A stretch of 36,226 nucleotides of DNA from Pimelobacter sp. Its GTDB lineage: Bacteria > Actinomycetota > Actinomycetes > Propionibacteriales > Nocardioidaceae. A program made the position numbers and the translations under genes. Each line of letters begins with the position of its first letter. Positions within the stretch are counted from its first letter, which is position 1. The stretch covers positions 4,847-41,072 of the forward strand of contig NZZG01000171.1 in NCBI GenBank assembly GCA_002698575.1. The letters are read 5' to 3'. The notes under the pieces are model-generated. The model was not told the origin of the DNA and ran no database searches. It saw nothing but the letters and a program-made list of their open reading frames with translations. Below, one piece after another: positions 1 through 7,780 of this stretch.

Positions 1-1226
1 GCCCCGAGGCGGTGGTCGTTGGACGCCGAGGCGACCGAGGCGCGCAGCAGACCGCCGTACTTGTGCACCGAGCGGATCACCGCCGCGCAGAAGACGAGGA
101 ACTGGGCGTTGTCGTGCGGGGTGTCCCCCGGCACGAGGAGGCTGCCGAGCTCGGAGTTGCCGAGCGAGAAGTTGACGTGCTTGCCGGACCCGTTGACACC
201 GGCGAACGGCTTCTCGTGGAAGAGGCACTCCATGCCGTGCTTCTTGGCCACGGCCTTGAAGGTCGTCATCAGCAGCTGCTGGTGGTCGGAGGCCTCGTTG
301 GCGCGCTCGAACATCGGCGCGACCTCGAACTGGCCCGGGGCGACCTCGTTGTGGCGGGTCTTGGCCGGGATGCCGAGCTTGAACAGCTCACGCTCGGTGT
401 CCATCATGAAGCCCAGCACCCGCTCGGGGATCGCCCCGAAGTAGTGGTCGTCGAACTCCTGGCCCTTCGGCGGCTTGGCACCGAAGAGCGTGCGCCCGGC
501 GTTCAGCAGGTCGGGACGGGACAGGAAGAAGTGGCTGTCGACCAGGAAGTACTCCTGCTCGGGGCCGCAGTAGGCCACCACGTTCTCGGGGTCGGTGTGG
601 CCGAAGAGCTCGAGCACCCGCTTGGCGTGCACGGCCATCGCCTGCTGCGAGCGCAGCACCGGCGTCTTGTGGTCCAGGGCCTCGCCGGTCATCGAGATGA
701 AGATGGTCGGGATGCACAGGGTGTTGCCGTTCGGGTTCTCCAGCACGTACGCCGGGCTCATCACGTCCCAGCCGGTGTAGCCGCGCGCCTCGAAGGTGTT
801 GCGCAGCCCACCGTTGGGGAAGCTCGACGCGTCGGGCTCGCCCTGGATCAAGGTCTTGCCGGAGAACGAGGCGAAGGCGGTGCCGTCACCGACCGGGTCG
901 AGGAAGCTGTCGTGCTTCTCCGCCGTCAGGCCCGTCAGCGGGTAGAACACGTGGGCGTAGTGCGTCGCGCCCTTCTCCAGCGCCCAGTCCTTCATCGCCG
1001 AGGCGATCGAGTCGGCGACGTCCGGGTCCAGCGGTGTGGATCGCTCGATCGTCGAGAGCACCGACTTGTAGACGGCCTTGGGCAACCGCTTCTGCATCAC
1101 GGTGAGGCTGAAGACGTTCTCCCCGAAGATCTCGCCCGGCTCCTCCCCGGGGTCGAAGCTGATCGGCGGCGGGGTGAAGGCCTCGACCGACGTGATGGCC
1201 TGGAGACGAACGGGATTGGCGGTCAT
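1..1226 (-). CDS. Type III glutamine synthetase, N-terminal part (cut by window edge)
   Basis: Makes glutamine from glutamate, ammonia and ATP in the cytoplasm. About 408 residues are visible of a family that usually runs to roughly 700; the C-terminus lies beyond base 1. The translation contains [28 protein letters not shown] and [14 protein letters not shown]. The conserved glutamates, the histidine-containing loop and the long N-terminal extension before them are typical of GSIII (GlnN) and differ from the type I enzyme at 6385. The ATG at 1226 is preceded by a good ribosome binding site, GAGGGAG on the minus strand at 1235-1241. A possible -10, TAGGTT, lies at 1279-1284 on the minus strand. 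It is divergent from the response regulator. The family is certain; only the C-terminal half is unseen. Confidence 0.95.
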   Translation of the reverse strand, partial: MTANPVRLQAITSVEAFTPPPISFDPGEEPGEIFGENVFSLTVMQKRLPKAVYKSVLSTIERSTPLDPDVADSIASAMKDWALEKGATHYAHVFYPLTGLTAEKHDSFLDPVGDGTAFASFSGKTLIQGEPDASSFPNGGLRNTFEARGYTGWDVMSPAYVLENPNGNTLCIPTIFISMTGEALDHKTPVLRSQQAMAVHAKRVLELFGHTDPENVVAYCGPEQEYFLVDSHFFLSRPDLLNAGRTLFGAKPPKGQEFDDHYFGAIPERVLGFMMDTERELFKLGIPAKTRHNEVAPGQFEVAPMFERANEASDHQQLLMTTFKAVAKKHGMECLFHEKPFAGVNGSGKHVNFSLGNSELGSLLVPGDTPHDNAQFLVFCAAVIRSVHKYGGLLRASVASASNDHRLG

Positions 1227-1377
1227 GCAGATAACTCCCTCGGGCGCGGAACCGGCCTCGGGAGCCGGCGTTGCCGCGAACCTAGGACTGTCCGGTGTCG
1301 CGCACGTTTCGTGGGGATGACGCTGGACGCCGGATCGCCCGACGCGCCGTTCCCCCGAGGATGAGGGGTGACTCTGG

Positions 1378-1383
1378 CAGACT
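1378..1383 (+). promoter_or_regulatory. Putative -10 box of the response regulator
   Basis: CAGACT followed by 7 bp and then GTG at 1391. This matches the leaderless layout seen repeatedly in this window. No convincing -35 is visible. Confidence 0.4.
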
Positions 1384-1390
1384 CGTGGTC

Positions 1391-2125
1391 GTGCCACATG
1401 AGTCACAGCCCGACCGTCGTGCGCTGGTCGTCGAGGACGACGAGGACGTGCGCTCGCTCATCGAGTTCACTCTCAGCACCCAGGGGTTCGAGGTCCGTGC
1501 CGTCGACACGGGCCTCGCTGCCATCGAGACGGTGCGCACGTTCGACCCCGACCTGGTCACCCTCGACGTCGGGCTGCCCGGCATCGACGGCATCGAGACG
1601 TGCCGTCGGATCCGTGAGTTCGCCGACGCCTACGTCATCATGATCACCGCCCGCGACGACGAGATCGATCGGCTGCTCGGGCTCGAGACCGGCGCCGACG
1701 ACTACCTGTCGAAGCCCTTCAGCGTCCGCGAGCTCAAGGCCCGGGTCAATGCGCTCTTCCGCCGACCACGGCGTGGCTTCTCGGCCTCCCAGCAGGCGGC
1801 GCCCGTGCCCGACCACGAGATGCTCGAGCACGGAGGCCTGCGCGTCGACGTCGACGGACGTCGCGCGTTCAACGGCGCCGTGGAGCTGTCCCTGACCCGG
1901 ACCGAGTTCGACCTGCTCACCGAGCTGATGCGCACGCCCGCGCGCGTGTGGACGCGGGAGGCGCTGCTGCGCTCGGTGTGGGGCACCGACTGGGCGAGCG
2001 ACACCCACCTGGTGGAGGTCCACGTGGGCAACCTGCGCCGCAAGCTCGACGAGGGTCACCCGGGGGTGCGCTACATCAAGACGGTGCGTGGAGTGGGCTA
2101 CCGGATGGAGTCGGTCGACGCCTGA
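1391..2125 (+). CDS. OmpR/PhoB-family response regulator, orphan
   Basis: DNA-binding two-component regulator of 244 residues. The receiver domain covers about residues 10-125. It has the acidic pair D16/D17, phospho-acceptor D59 in [11 protein letters not shown]86 in MITARDDE and K108 in YLSKPF, so it should be phosphorylatable. A winged-helix DNA-binding domain follows (about 145-240) with [21 protein letters not shown] and the C-terminal hairpin [12 protein letters not shown]. The start is uncertain. GTG 1391 is preferred because of the -10-like CAGACT 7 bp upstream; ATG 1361 is also in frame, and a longer reading begins at 1295. No histidine kinase gene is adjacent. The last 28 bases overlap the convergent Hpt-like gene. 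Its signal and targets are not evident from sequence. Confidence 0.93.
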   Translation: MPHESQPDRRALVVEDDEDVRSLIEFTLSTQGFEVRAVDTGLAAIETVRTFDPDLVTLDVGLPGIDGIETCRRIREFADAYVIMITARDDEIDRLLGLETGADDYLSKPFSVRELKARVNALFRRPRRGFSASQQAAPVPDHEMLEHGGLRVDVDGRRAFNGAVELSLTRTEFDLLTELMRTPARVWTREALLRSVWGTDWASDTHLVEVHVGNLRRKLDEGHPGVRYIKTVRGVGYRMESVDA

Positions 2126-2511
2126 GCCACTGGCTCCGGATCAGGCTCCGGTGCGCCGAAGTAGACGTCCAGCGCCTCGCGGGCGCGCGACGCGGCCGCG
2201 GGGAGCAGCAGCGCCTGGGCCCGCGCCGACGGGAGGTCCTGGTTGCGCAGGTCGTCGAGCACGAACGTCGCGATCTCGGCCAGCTCGGAGGCACCGGTCA
2301 TGATCGAGGAGACCCGCAGGCTCAGGGCGGCGTCGAGGGCCTGCTCGGCGTCCGAGGTCAGCACGGCGTCCACGAGCCGGTCGACCCGCGGGGCCAGCAT
2401 CCGCTGGTAGGTGCCGACGAGGGTGCGCACGAACGGCTCACTCTGCGTGTCGGCCTCGAGCCGGTGCACGGCAGATGGATCGAAGACGGTCGTCACAGTC
2501 GGGGCCCCCAC
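2098..2511 (-). CDS. Hpt-domain-like protein lacking the phosphoacceptor histidine
   Basis: A 137-residue protein with the helical layout of histidine phosphotransfer (Hpt) domains. It opens with FDPSAVHRL, then FVRTLVGTYQRML, then a central helix around ALSLRVSSIMTGASELAEI (residues 62-80). This central segment lines up without gaps with the Hpt signature AHxLKGSSxxLGAxxLA. The phosphate-accepting His is Leu63 and the following Lys-Gly is Arg66-Val67, so phosphotransfer is unlikely. It starts at GTG 2511; GTG 2496 is an alternative. It converges with and overlaps the orphan response regulator by 28 bp. That proximity suggests, but does not show, that it binds a receiver domain without passing on phosphate. 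The alternative is an unrelated four-helix protein. Confidence 0.7.
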   Translation of the reverse strand: MGAPTVTTVFDPSAVHRLEADTQSEPFVRTLVGTYQRMLAPRVDRLVDAVLTSDAEQALDAALSLRVSSIMTGASELAEIATFVLDDLRNQDLPSARAQALLLPAAASRAREALDVYFGAPEPDPEPVAQASTDSIR

Positions 2512-2570
2512 GGCTCGTTGGTACTAGGTCCCCAGCCTTACCCAGAAGTCTCTGGTCCATGTATCGCCAA

Positions 2571-2589
2571 CCTCAAGGAATCCTCAAGG
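2571..2589. repeat. 8-bp direct repeat with an 11-bp period
   Basis: CCTCAAGG occurs at 2571-2578 and again at 2582-2589. OmpR/PhoB-type regulators often bind direct repeats with an 11-bp period. The site lies 60-78 bp upstream of the Hpt-like gene and just past the end of glnE. A binding role is inference. Confidence 0.4.
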
Positions 2590-2612
2590 TCACGACGGGA
2601 CCCTGCCGCGCG

Positions 2613-5600
2613 TCACCAGAAGACGCGGTCGACCACCAGACGCGCCCGACGGGTGGTGCGCAGGTAGTCGTTGACCATCTCGTCGGTGCAGCCCGCCGGG
2701 TAGCCGAGGATGCTGGCCACCGCAGCCCGCTCCTGGGCCTCGCGCGGCAGCTGGTCGGTCGGCTTGCCGCGCGCCAGCGTGGCAGCGTTGCGCACCCGGC
2801 TGACCGTGCGCCAGGCCTCGCTCAGCACCCGGGCGTCGTCGGGGTCGAGCAGCCCCGCCTCGGCCGCCGCCGACGCCGCGGCCAGCGTGCGCGGCGTACG
2901 CAGCCCCTCGATCTCGGCGGCGTGCCGCATCTGCAGGAGCTGGATGGTCCACTCGATGTCGGCCAGGCCTCCCCGACCGAGCTTGAGGTGCAGCTGCGGG
3001 TCGGCACCCTTGGGCAGGCGCTCGGTGTCGACGCGGGCCTTGATCCGGCGCACCTCGATCACGTCGTTCTCCGACAGCCCGCCTGCGGGATAGCGCAGCG
3101 GGTCGATCAGCTCGGTGAACCGGCGGCGTACGTCGACGTCGCCGACGACGGCGTCGGCGCGCAGCAGGGCCTGCGCCTCCCAGACCTTCGACCAGCGCGC
3201 GTAGTAGGCGGCGTAGGAGTCGAGGGTCCGCACCAGCGCCCCCTGCTTGCCCTCGGGGCGCAGGTCGGCGTCGACGACCAGGGACGGGTCGGGACCGGCC
3301 TGCGCGAGGAGGTTGCGCACCTCGTTGGCCACCGCCGTGGCGTAGGTGCTGGCGACGTGGGGGTCAGCGCCCTCCACCGGCTGGTGGACGAACAGGACGT
3401 CGGCATCGCTGCCGTAGGAGAGCTCGAAGCCGCCGTAGCGACCCATCGCCACGATCGCGATGCGGGTCGGCGGCTCCTCCATGTCCTTCTGACGGCGCAC
3501 GCGGCGACCGGCGACCTCGAGGGTGGCCTCCAGGGTGGCGTCGGTGATCCGCGACAGCGCGGCCCCGACGTCGGCGACGTCGGTGAGGCCGAGCACGTCT
3601 CCGGCACCCACTCTCAGCAGCTCCCGGCGCCGCACGGCGCGGATCGAGCGCACGGCCTTGTCCAGGTCGGGCTGCCGGGAGGCGTTGGAGCGCATCTCCT
3701 CACCGATGGCGCGGGCCGTGAGCGGGGTGATGTCCTCGGCCAGCATCCGCACGCCAGCGGGCTCGACCTCCAGGAGCCCGGTGACGTAGCGCGAGGTGGA
3801 GAGCAGGTGGGCGAGACGCTCGGCGACCTCGCCCTCGTCCCGCAGCGTCTTGAGGTACCACGGCGTGGTGCCGAGGCGTTCGCTGATCCGCCGGAAGCCG
3901 AACAGCCCCGCGTCGGGGTCGACTCCCTCGGCGAACCAGCTCAGCATCGCCGGCAGCAGGGCGCGCTGGATCTTGGCGCGCCGGGTCACCCCGCTGGTGA
4001 GCGCCTCGAGGTTGCGCAGTGCGGCCTGGGGGTCGCCGTAGCCGAGAGCCGCGAGTCGAGTGCCGGCGGCCTCGGACGAGAGTCGCAGCTCGTCGCCCGG
4101 GATCCGCGCCACGGCGGTGAGCAGCGGGCGGTAGAAGAGCTTCTCGTGAAGTCGGCGCACCTCGCGGCGGTGGTGCTGCCACACCTTGGCGAGGGTGGCC
4201 TCGGGCTCGCTCCGGAAGCCGAGGCTGCGCCCCAGGCGTCGCAGCGACGCCGGTTCCTCGGGCACGACGTGCGTGCGACGCAGCGCGAAGAGCTGCATCC
4301 GGTGCTCGAGCGAGCGCAGGAAGCTGTAGGCCTCGTGCAGCGACTCGCCGTCCTCGCGGCCGACGTAGCCGAGCACCGACAGCGCGTGCAGGGCGCTCAG
4401 CGTCGTGGGCTCGCGGATCCGGTCGTCGCCGAAGCCGTGGACCAGCTGGAGGAGCTGGACGGCGAACTCGACGTCGCGCAGACCGCCAGGGCCGAGCTTG
4501 ATCTGGCGGTCGACCTCCTTCGCCGGGATGTGGTCGATGACGCGGCGCCGCATCGCCTGGGTGTCGGCGACGAAGCCCTCGCGGTGCGCGGCGGTCCACA
4601 CCATCGGCGCGGTCATCTCCACGAACGCCCGCCCCAGCTCGAGGTCGCCGGCGACCGCGCGCGCCTTGAGCAGGGCCTGGAACTCCCACGGCTTGGCCCA
4701 GCGCTCGTAGTAGCCCTGGTGGCTCTCGAGGGTGCGGGTCAGCGGTCCCGCCTTGCCCTCGGGTCGCAGCGCCGCGTCGACGGGCCAGATCGTGCCCTCA
4801 GCGGTGTAGTCGGAGCAGATCTGGATCAGGTGCGTCGCCAGACGCGTGGCGGTCCGCAGCACCGACGGGTCGTCCTGGCGCTCGGGATCGGTGGCGGCAT
4901 GCAGGAAGATCACGTCGACGTCCGAGACGTAGTTGAGCTCGTGGCCGCCGCACTTGCCCATGGCCACCACCGCCAGGCGCGCCTCCCCGGCCGCCTCGCC
5001 CAGGCGGGCCCTGCCCACCGCCAGCGCCGCCTCGAGCGTGCCCGCCGCGAGATCGGAGAGCTCCGCCGCGGCGTCGTCGACGCCCAGGTCGTGGGCGAGG
5101 TCGCGCGCCGCGAGACGCAGCAGCACCCGGCGGTACTCCACCCGCAGGGCGTCGACGGCCGCTGCGTCCTCGACCGTCGCCACCGGAGCCGCGTCGGTGG
5201 GGTCGGCGCCGACCGCACGCAGGAGCCCGGCACGCACGGCGTACGCCGCCGGGCGCGTGGAGCCCAGCGTCGGGTCGCGCAGCTCACGCCAGTGGTCGGG
5301 ATGGCGGGTCAGGTGGTGCGCCAGCGCCTCACTGGCCCCCAGGACGCAGAGCAGGCGCATCGCGGTGCCCTCGTCGTGCACCAGCGCCGCGAGGAGCTCC
5401 TCGCGCCCGTCCGCCGCCTCCTGGTCGGCCACCGCCTCGAGGAGACGCAGGAGGCAGGCCAGGGCCTGGTCGGGATCGGCCGTCCGCCCGAGGAGGGCCA
5501 CCAGGGGGTCGGCGGACTCACCGAGGATCGCGAGGCCGACGAGCGCCGCCTTGGCGTCGCCGAAGCCCAGGCGCGCCAGGTCACCGGAGGTGGCCTTCAC
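2613..5600 (-). CDS. glnE: Bifunctional glutamine synthetase adenylyltransferase/deadenylylase GlnE
   Basis: Controls type I glutamine synthetase by adding and removing AMP on a tyrosine according to nitrogen status. The protein is 995 residues, close to the actinobacterial family length. It carries the expected duplicated nucleotidyltransferase fold. The first copy has GKCGGHELNYVSDVDVIF at about residues 212-229 (adenylyl-removing half). The second has GRYGGFELSYGSDADVLF at about 715-732 (adenylyl-transferring half). Both keep the D-x-D metal ligands, and PEGKxGxL motifs follow each. The start is GTG 5600, whose bases overlap the TGA of the upstream amidotransferase (GTGA), implying translational coupling; the longer reading upstream is not GlnE-like. 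It is the last gene of the leftward glnA2-amidotransferase-glnE run, so enzyme and modifier are probably co-expressed. Confidence 0.96.
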   Translation of the reverse strand: MKATSGDLARLGFGDAKAALVGLAILGESADPLVALLGRTADPDQALACLLRLLEAVADQEAADGREELLAALVHDEGTAMRLLCVLGASEALAHHLTRHPDHWRELRDPTLGSTRPAAYAVRAGLLRAVGADPTDAAPVATVEDAAAVDALRVEYRRVLLRLAARDLAHDLGVDDAAAELSDLAAGTLEAALAVGRARLGEAAGEARLAVVAMGKCGGHELNYVSDVDVIFLHAATDPERQDDPSVLRTATRLATHLIQICSDYTAEGTIWPVDAALRPEGKAGPLTRTLESHQGYYERWAKPWEFQALLKARAVAGDLELGRAFVEMTAPMVWTAAHREGFVADTQAMRRRVIDHIPAKEVDRQIKLGPGGLRDVEFAVQLLQLVHGFGDDRIREPTTLSALHALSVLGYVGREDGESLHEAYSFLRSLEHRMQLFALRRTHVVPEEPASLRRLGRSLGFRSEPEATLAKVWQHHRREVRRLHEKLFYRPLLTAVARIPGDELRLSSEAAGTRLAALGYGDPQAALRNLEALTSGVTRRAKIQRALLPAMLSWFAEGVDPDAGLFGFRRISERLGTTPWYLKTLRDEGEVAERLAHLLSTSRYVTGLLEVEPAGVRMLAEDITPLTARAIGEEMRSNASRQPDLDKAVRSIRAVRRRELLRVGAGDVLGLTDVADVGAALSRITDATLEATLEVAGRRVRRQKDMEEPPTRIAIVAMGRYGGFELSYGSDADVLFVHQPVEGADPHVASTYATAVANEVRNLLAQAGPDPSLVVDADLRPEGKQGALVRTLDSYAAYYARWSKVWEAQALLRADAVVGDVDVRRRFTELIDPLRYPAGGLSENDVIEVRRIKARVDTERLPKGADPQLHLKLGRGGLADIEWTIQLLQMRHAAEIEGLRTPRTLAAASAAAEAGLLDPDDARVLSEAWRTVSRVRNAATLARGKPTDQLPREAQERAAVASILGYPAGCTDEMVNDYLRTTRRARLVVDRVFW

Positions 5601-6373
5601 GGCGCCGTCACGGCCCCGGTCGCGGCCCCGGTCGCGATCCCGGTCACGATCGCGGCGAAGGCGGCGGCGAGCGGTCGCCAGGTGGCGCTCAGCTCGGACT
5701 CCGCGTCCCTCACCGCGGCGACCGTTCGCGCGGCCTGCTCCGCTGCGACGTCGGGGGCGGCGTCGTCGGCCCACGACTGCGCCACGGACGCATCCGCCTC
5801 GGGATGCGCCTGGATGCCCCAGGCCCGGTCCGCGAAGCGCGCCACCTGGGGCTCTCCCCCGGGCGAGGCTGCGAGCAGGACCGCGCCCGGCGGCATCACC
5901 GTGACGACGTCCTGGTTCCACTGCAGGCACCGGGTGGTGCCGTCGGCTCGGGCGAGAGCGCCGAGCAGCGGGTCCGCAGCTGCGTCCGAGGTCCAGCCGA
6001 TCGGCAGCACCCCGAGTGCCCGGCCGCGCGGGTTGCGAGCCACGGTCCCGCCGCAGGCGCGCGCGACGAGCTGGTGGCCGAGGCAGATGCCGAGGGTCGG
6101 GGTGCCGTGCGCGATGGCCTGACGCACCAGGGACACGGTGTCGCGCAACCACGGGTGGCCGGCCTCGTCGAAGGCATCCATCGACCCGCCGAGCACCAGC
6201 ACGGCGTCGTACGGCGCCAGTCCCCCGGGCGCGGTCGGCAGCGTGTCGCCGAGGTCGGGTCGGCGCACGTCCAACGTCAGGCCGGCCTCCTCCAGCCAGC
6301 CACCGAGGAGGGCGGGCGGGCAGGTGTCCTGGTGCTGGACGACGAGGGCGCGTGGGCTCACGGGTGAGGTCAC
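5597..6373 (-). CDS. Class I glutamine amidotransferase-like protein
   Basis: A 258-residue stand-alone amidotransferase-fold protein. This family releases ammonia from glutamine or cleaves gamma-glutamyl bonds. The nucleophile elbow is TLGICLGHQ with C97. The rest of the triad is GIQAHPEAD with H190 and E192. An oxyanion-type motif LGGSMDAFDE lies at 61-70. No partner synthase domain is fused, so the acceptor is unknown. The start at GTG 6373 is 11 bp after the glnA2 stop; GTG 6361 and longer readings inside glnA2 are possible. The stop overlaps the glnE start by GTGA. The C-terminus is a low-complexity ATGA-type tail encoded by a 12-bp tandem repeat. The position between a glutamine synthetase and its adenylyltransferase suggests a role in glutamine turnover (inference). 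Confidence 0.9.
   Translation of the reverse strand: MTSPVSPRALVVQHQDTCPPALLGGWLEEAGLTLDVRRPDLGDTLPTAPGGLAPYDAVLVLGGSMDAFDEAGHPWLRDTVSLVRQAIAHGTPTLGICLGHQLVARACGGTVARNPRGRALGVLPIGWTSDAAADPLLGALARADGTTRCLQWNQDVVTVMPPGAVLLAASPGGEPQVARFADRAWGIQAHPEADASVAQSWADDAAPDVAAEQAARTVAAVRDAESELSATWRPLAAAFAAIVTGIATGAATGAVTAP
5609..5656. repeat. 12-bp tandem repeat, four imperfect units
   Basis: The units at 5609-5620, 5621-5632 and 5633-5644 are near identical (CRCGGCCCCGGT type, the third with CGATCCCGGT), and a degraded fourth follows. In the amidotransferase frame they encode a four-residue ATG(A/I) repeat just before the stop. Repeat number could vary without a frameshift. Confidence 0.65.
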
Positions 6374-6384
6374 CGGGGTGGGAC

Positions 6385-7722
6385 TCAGAGCACCGGCAGC
6401 ATCTGGTCGCGCTCGAAGGCCGAGACCTGGCCGCGGTACTCGTCCCACTCGGCCCGCTTGTTGCGCAGGAAGAAGTCGAAGACGCTCTCCCCCAACGTGT
6501 CGGCCAGGAGCTCGGAGCTCTCGGCGATCTCGATGGCCTCGTTGAGGCTCTTGGGCAGCGGGTCGATGCCGAGGCTCTTGCGCTCGCGCTCGGACAGCGC
6601 CCAGACGTCGTCCTCGGCCTCGCGGGGCAGCTCGTAGCCCTCCTCGATCCCCTTCATGCCCGCCGCGAGCACCGCGGCGAAGGCGAGGTAGGGGTTGCAG
6701 GCCGCGTCGATGGTGCGCAGCTCGACACGGGTCGAGGCGCCCTTGAGCGGCTTGTACATCGGCACCCGGACCATCGCCGAGCGGTTGTTGTGGCCCCAGC
6801 AGACGTACGACGGCGCCTCACCGCCGAACATCATCCGCTTGTAGCTGTTGACCCACTGGTTGGTCACGACGCTGAGCTCGGGTGCGTGGTGCAGGACCCC
6901 GGCGATGAAGCGACGACCGGTCTCCGAGAGCTGGTACTCGGCTCCCGCCTCGTAGAAGGCGTTCTGGTCGCCCTCGAAGAGCGAGACGTGGGTGTGCATC
7001 CCCGAGCCGGGGTGGGTGGTGAAAGGCTTGGGCATGAAGCTCGCCCAGATGTCCTGGTTCAGCGCGACCTCACGGATCACGGTGCGGAAGGTCATGATGT
7101 TGTCGGCCGTCGACAGGGCGTCGGCGTAGCGCAGGTCGATCTCCTGCTGACCGGGGCCGGCCTCGTGGTGGCTGAACTCGACCGAGATGCCCATCGACTC
7201 CAGCATCGTGATGGCCTCACGACGGAAGTCGGCGCCCATCGACTGCGCGGTGTGGTCGAAGTAGCCGCTGCGATCGACGGGCATCGGGTCGACCCCGGGC
7301 TGCGGGGTGTCCTTGAAGAGGTAGAACTCGATCTCGGGGTGGGTGTAGAAGGTGAAGCCCTTCTCCGCGGCGCGGCCGAGGGTGCGCTTGAGGACGTTGC
7401 GCGGATCGGCGTACGACGGCGACCCGTCGGGCATCACGATGTCGCAGAACATCCGCGCCGTCGCCGGTCCGTCCTGGCGCCAGGGCAGGACCTGGAACGT
7501 CGACGGGTCCGGCATCGCGAGCATGTCGGACTCGTAGATCCGGGCGAAGCCCTCGATCGCCGAGCCGTCGAAGCCGATCCCCTCGTCGAAGGCACCCTCG
7601 AGCTCGGCCGGGGCGACCGCCACCGACTTGAGGAAGCCCAGCACGTCGGTGAACCACAACCGCACGAAGCGGACGTCGCGCTCCTCGAGAGCGCGGAGTA
7701 CGAAGTCTTCCTGCTTGCCCAT
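6385..7722 (-). CDS. glnA2: Type I glutamine synthetase, GlnA2-like
   Basis: Glutamate-ammonia ligase of 445 residues. The N-terminus MGKQEDFVLRALEERD and the segment LWFTDVLGFLKSV match the GlnA2 group of mycobacteria and streptomycetes. Visible motifs are GFDGSAIEGFARI (active-site Asp loop), the metal/substrate segment HHEAGPGQQEIDLRYADAL and the ATP-site signature KPFTTHPGSGMHTHVSLF. A tyrosine in EGYELPREAED sits where the adenylylation loop lies in related enzymes. Whether it is modified cannot be read from sequence, but glnE is two genes downstream. ATG 7722 is preferred over GTG 7728 because TAGGGT lies exactly 6 bp before it. It heads the leftward amidotransferase and glnE genes. Confidence 0.96.
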   Translation of the reverse strand: MGKQEDFVLRALEERDVRFVRLWFTDVLGFLKSVAVAPAELEGAFDEGIGFDGSAIEGFARIYESDMLAMPDPSTFQVLPWRQDGPATARMFCDIVMPDGSPSYADPRNVLKRTLGRAAEKGFTFYTHPEIEFYLFKDTPQPGVDPMPVDRSGYFDHTAQSMGADFRREAITMLESMGISVEFSHHEAGPGQQEIDLRYADALSTADNIMTFRTVIREVALNQDIWASFMPKPFTTHPGSGMHTHVSLFEGDQNAFYEAGAEYQLSETGRRFIAGVLHHAPELSVVTNQWVNSYKRMMFGGEAPSYVCWGHNNRSAMVRVPMYKPLKGASTRVELRTIDAACNPYLAFAAVLAAGMKGIEEGYELPREAEDDVWALSERERKSLGIDPLPKSLNEAIEIAESSELLADTLGESVFDFFLRNKRAEWDEYRGQVSAFERDQMLPVL

Positions 7723-7728
7723 GGCCAC

Positions 7729-7734
7729 ACCCTA
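7729..7734 (-). promoter_or_regulatory. -10 box of the glnA2 operon (leaderless)
   Basis: TAGGGT on the minus strand, then GTGGCC, then ATG at 7722. The 6-bp spacing puts the predicted transcription start on the A of the start codon. Confidence 0.65.
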
Positions 7735-7780
7735 GGGGCTGGCCCGCGCACGGGGTGCAGCGTGTCGCTCGCGGCGCGGA

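Noticed and set aside
2475..6122. 1215-codon plus-strand frame opposite glnE, and similar long frames such as 30578-34771 opposite the helicase.
   Set aside because: GC-rich genes create long open antisense frames. These translations are Arg/His/Gly-rich with no recognisable domain, while the opposite strand encodes clear families.
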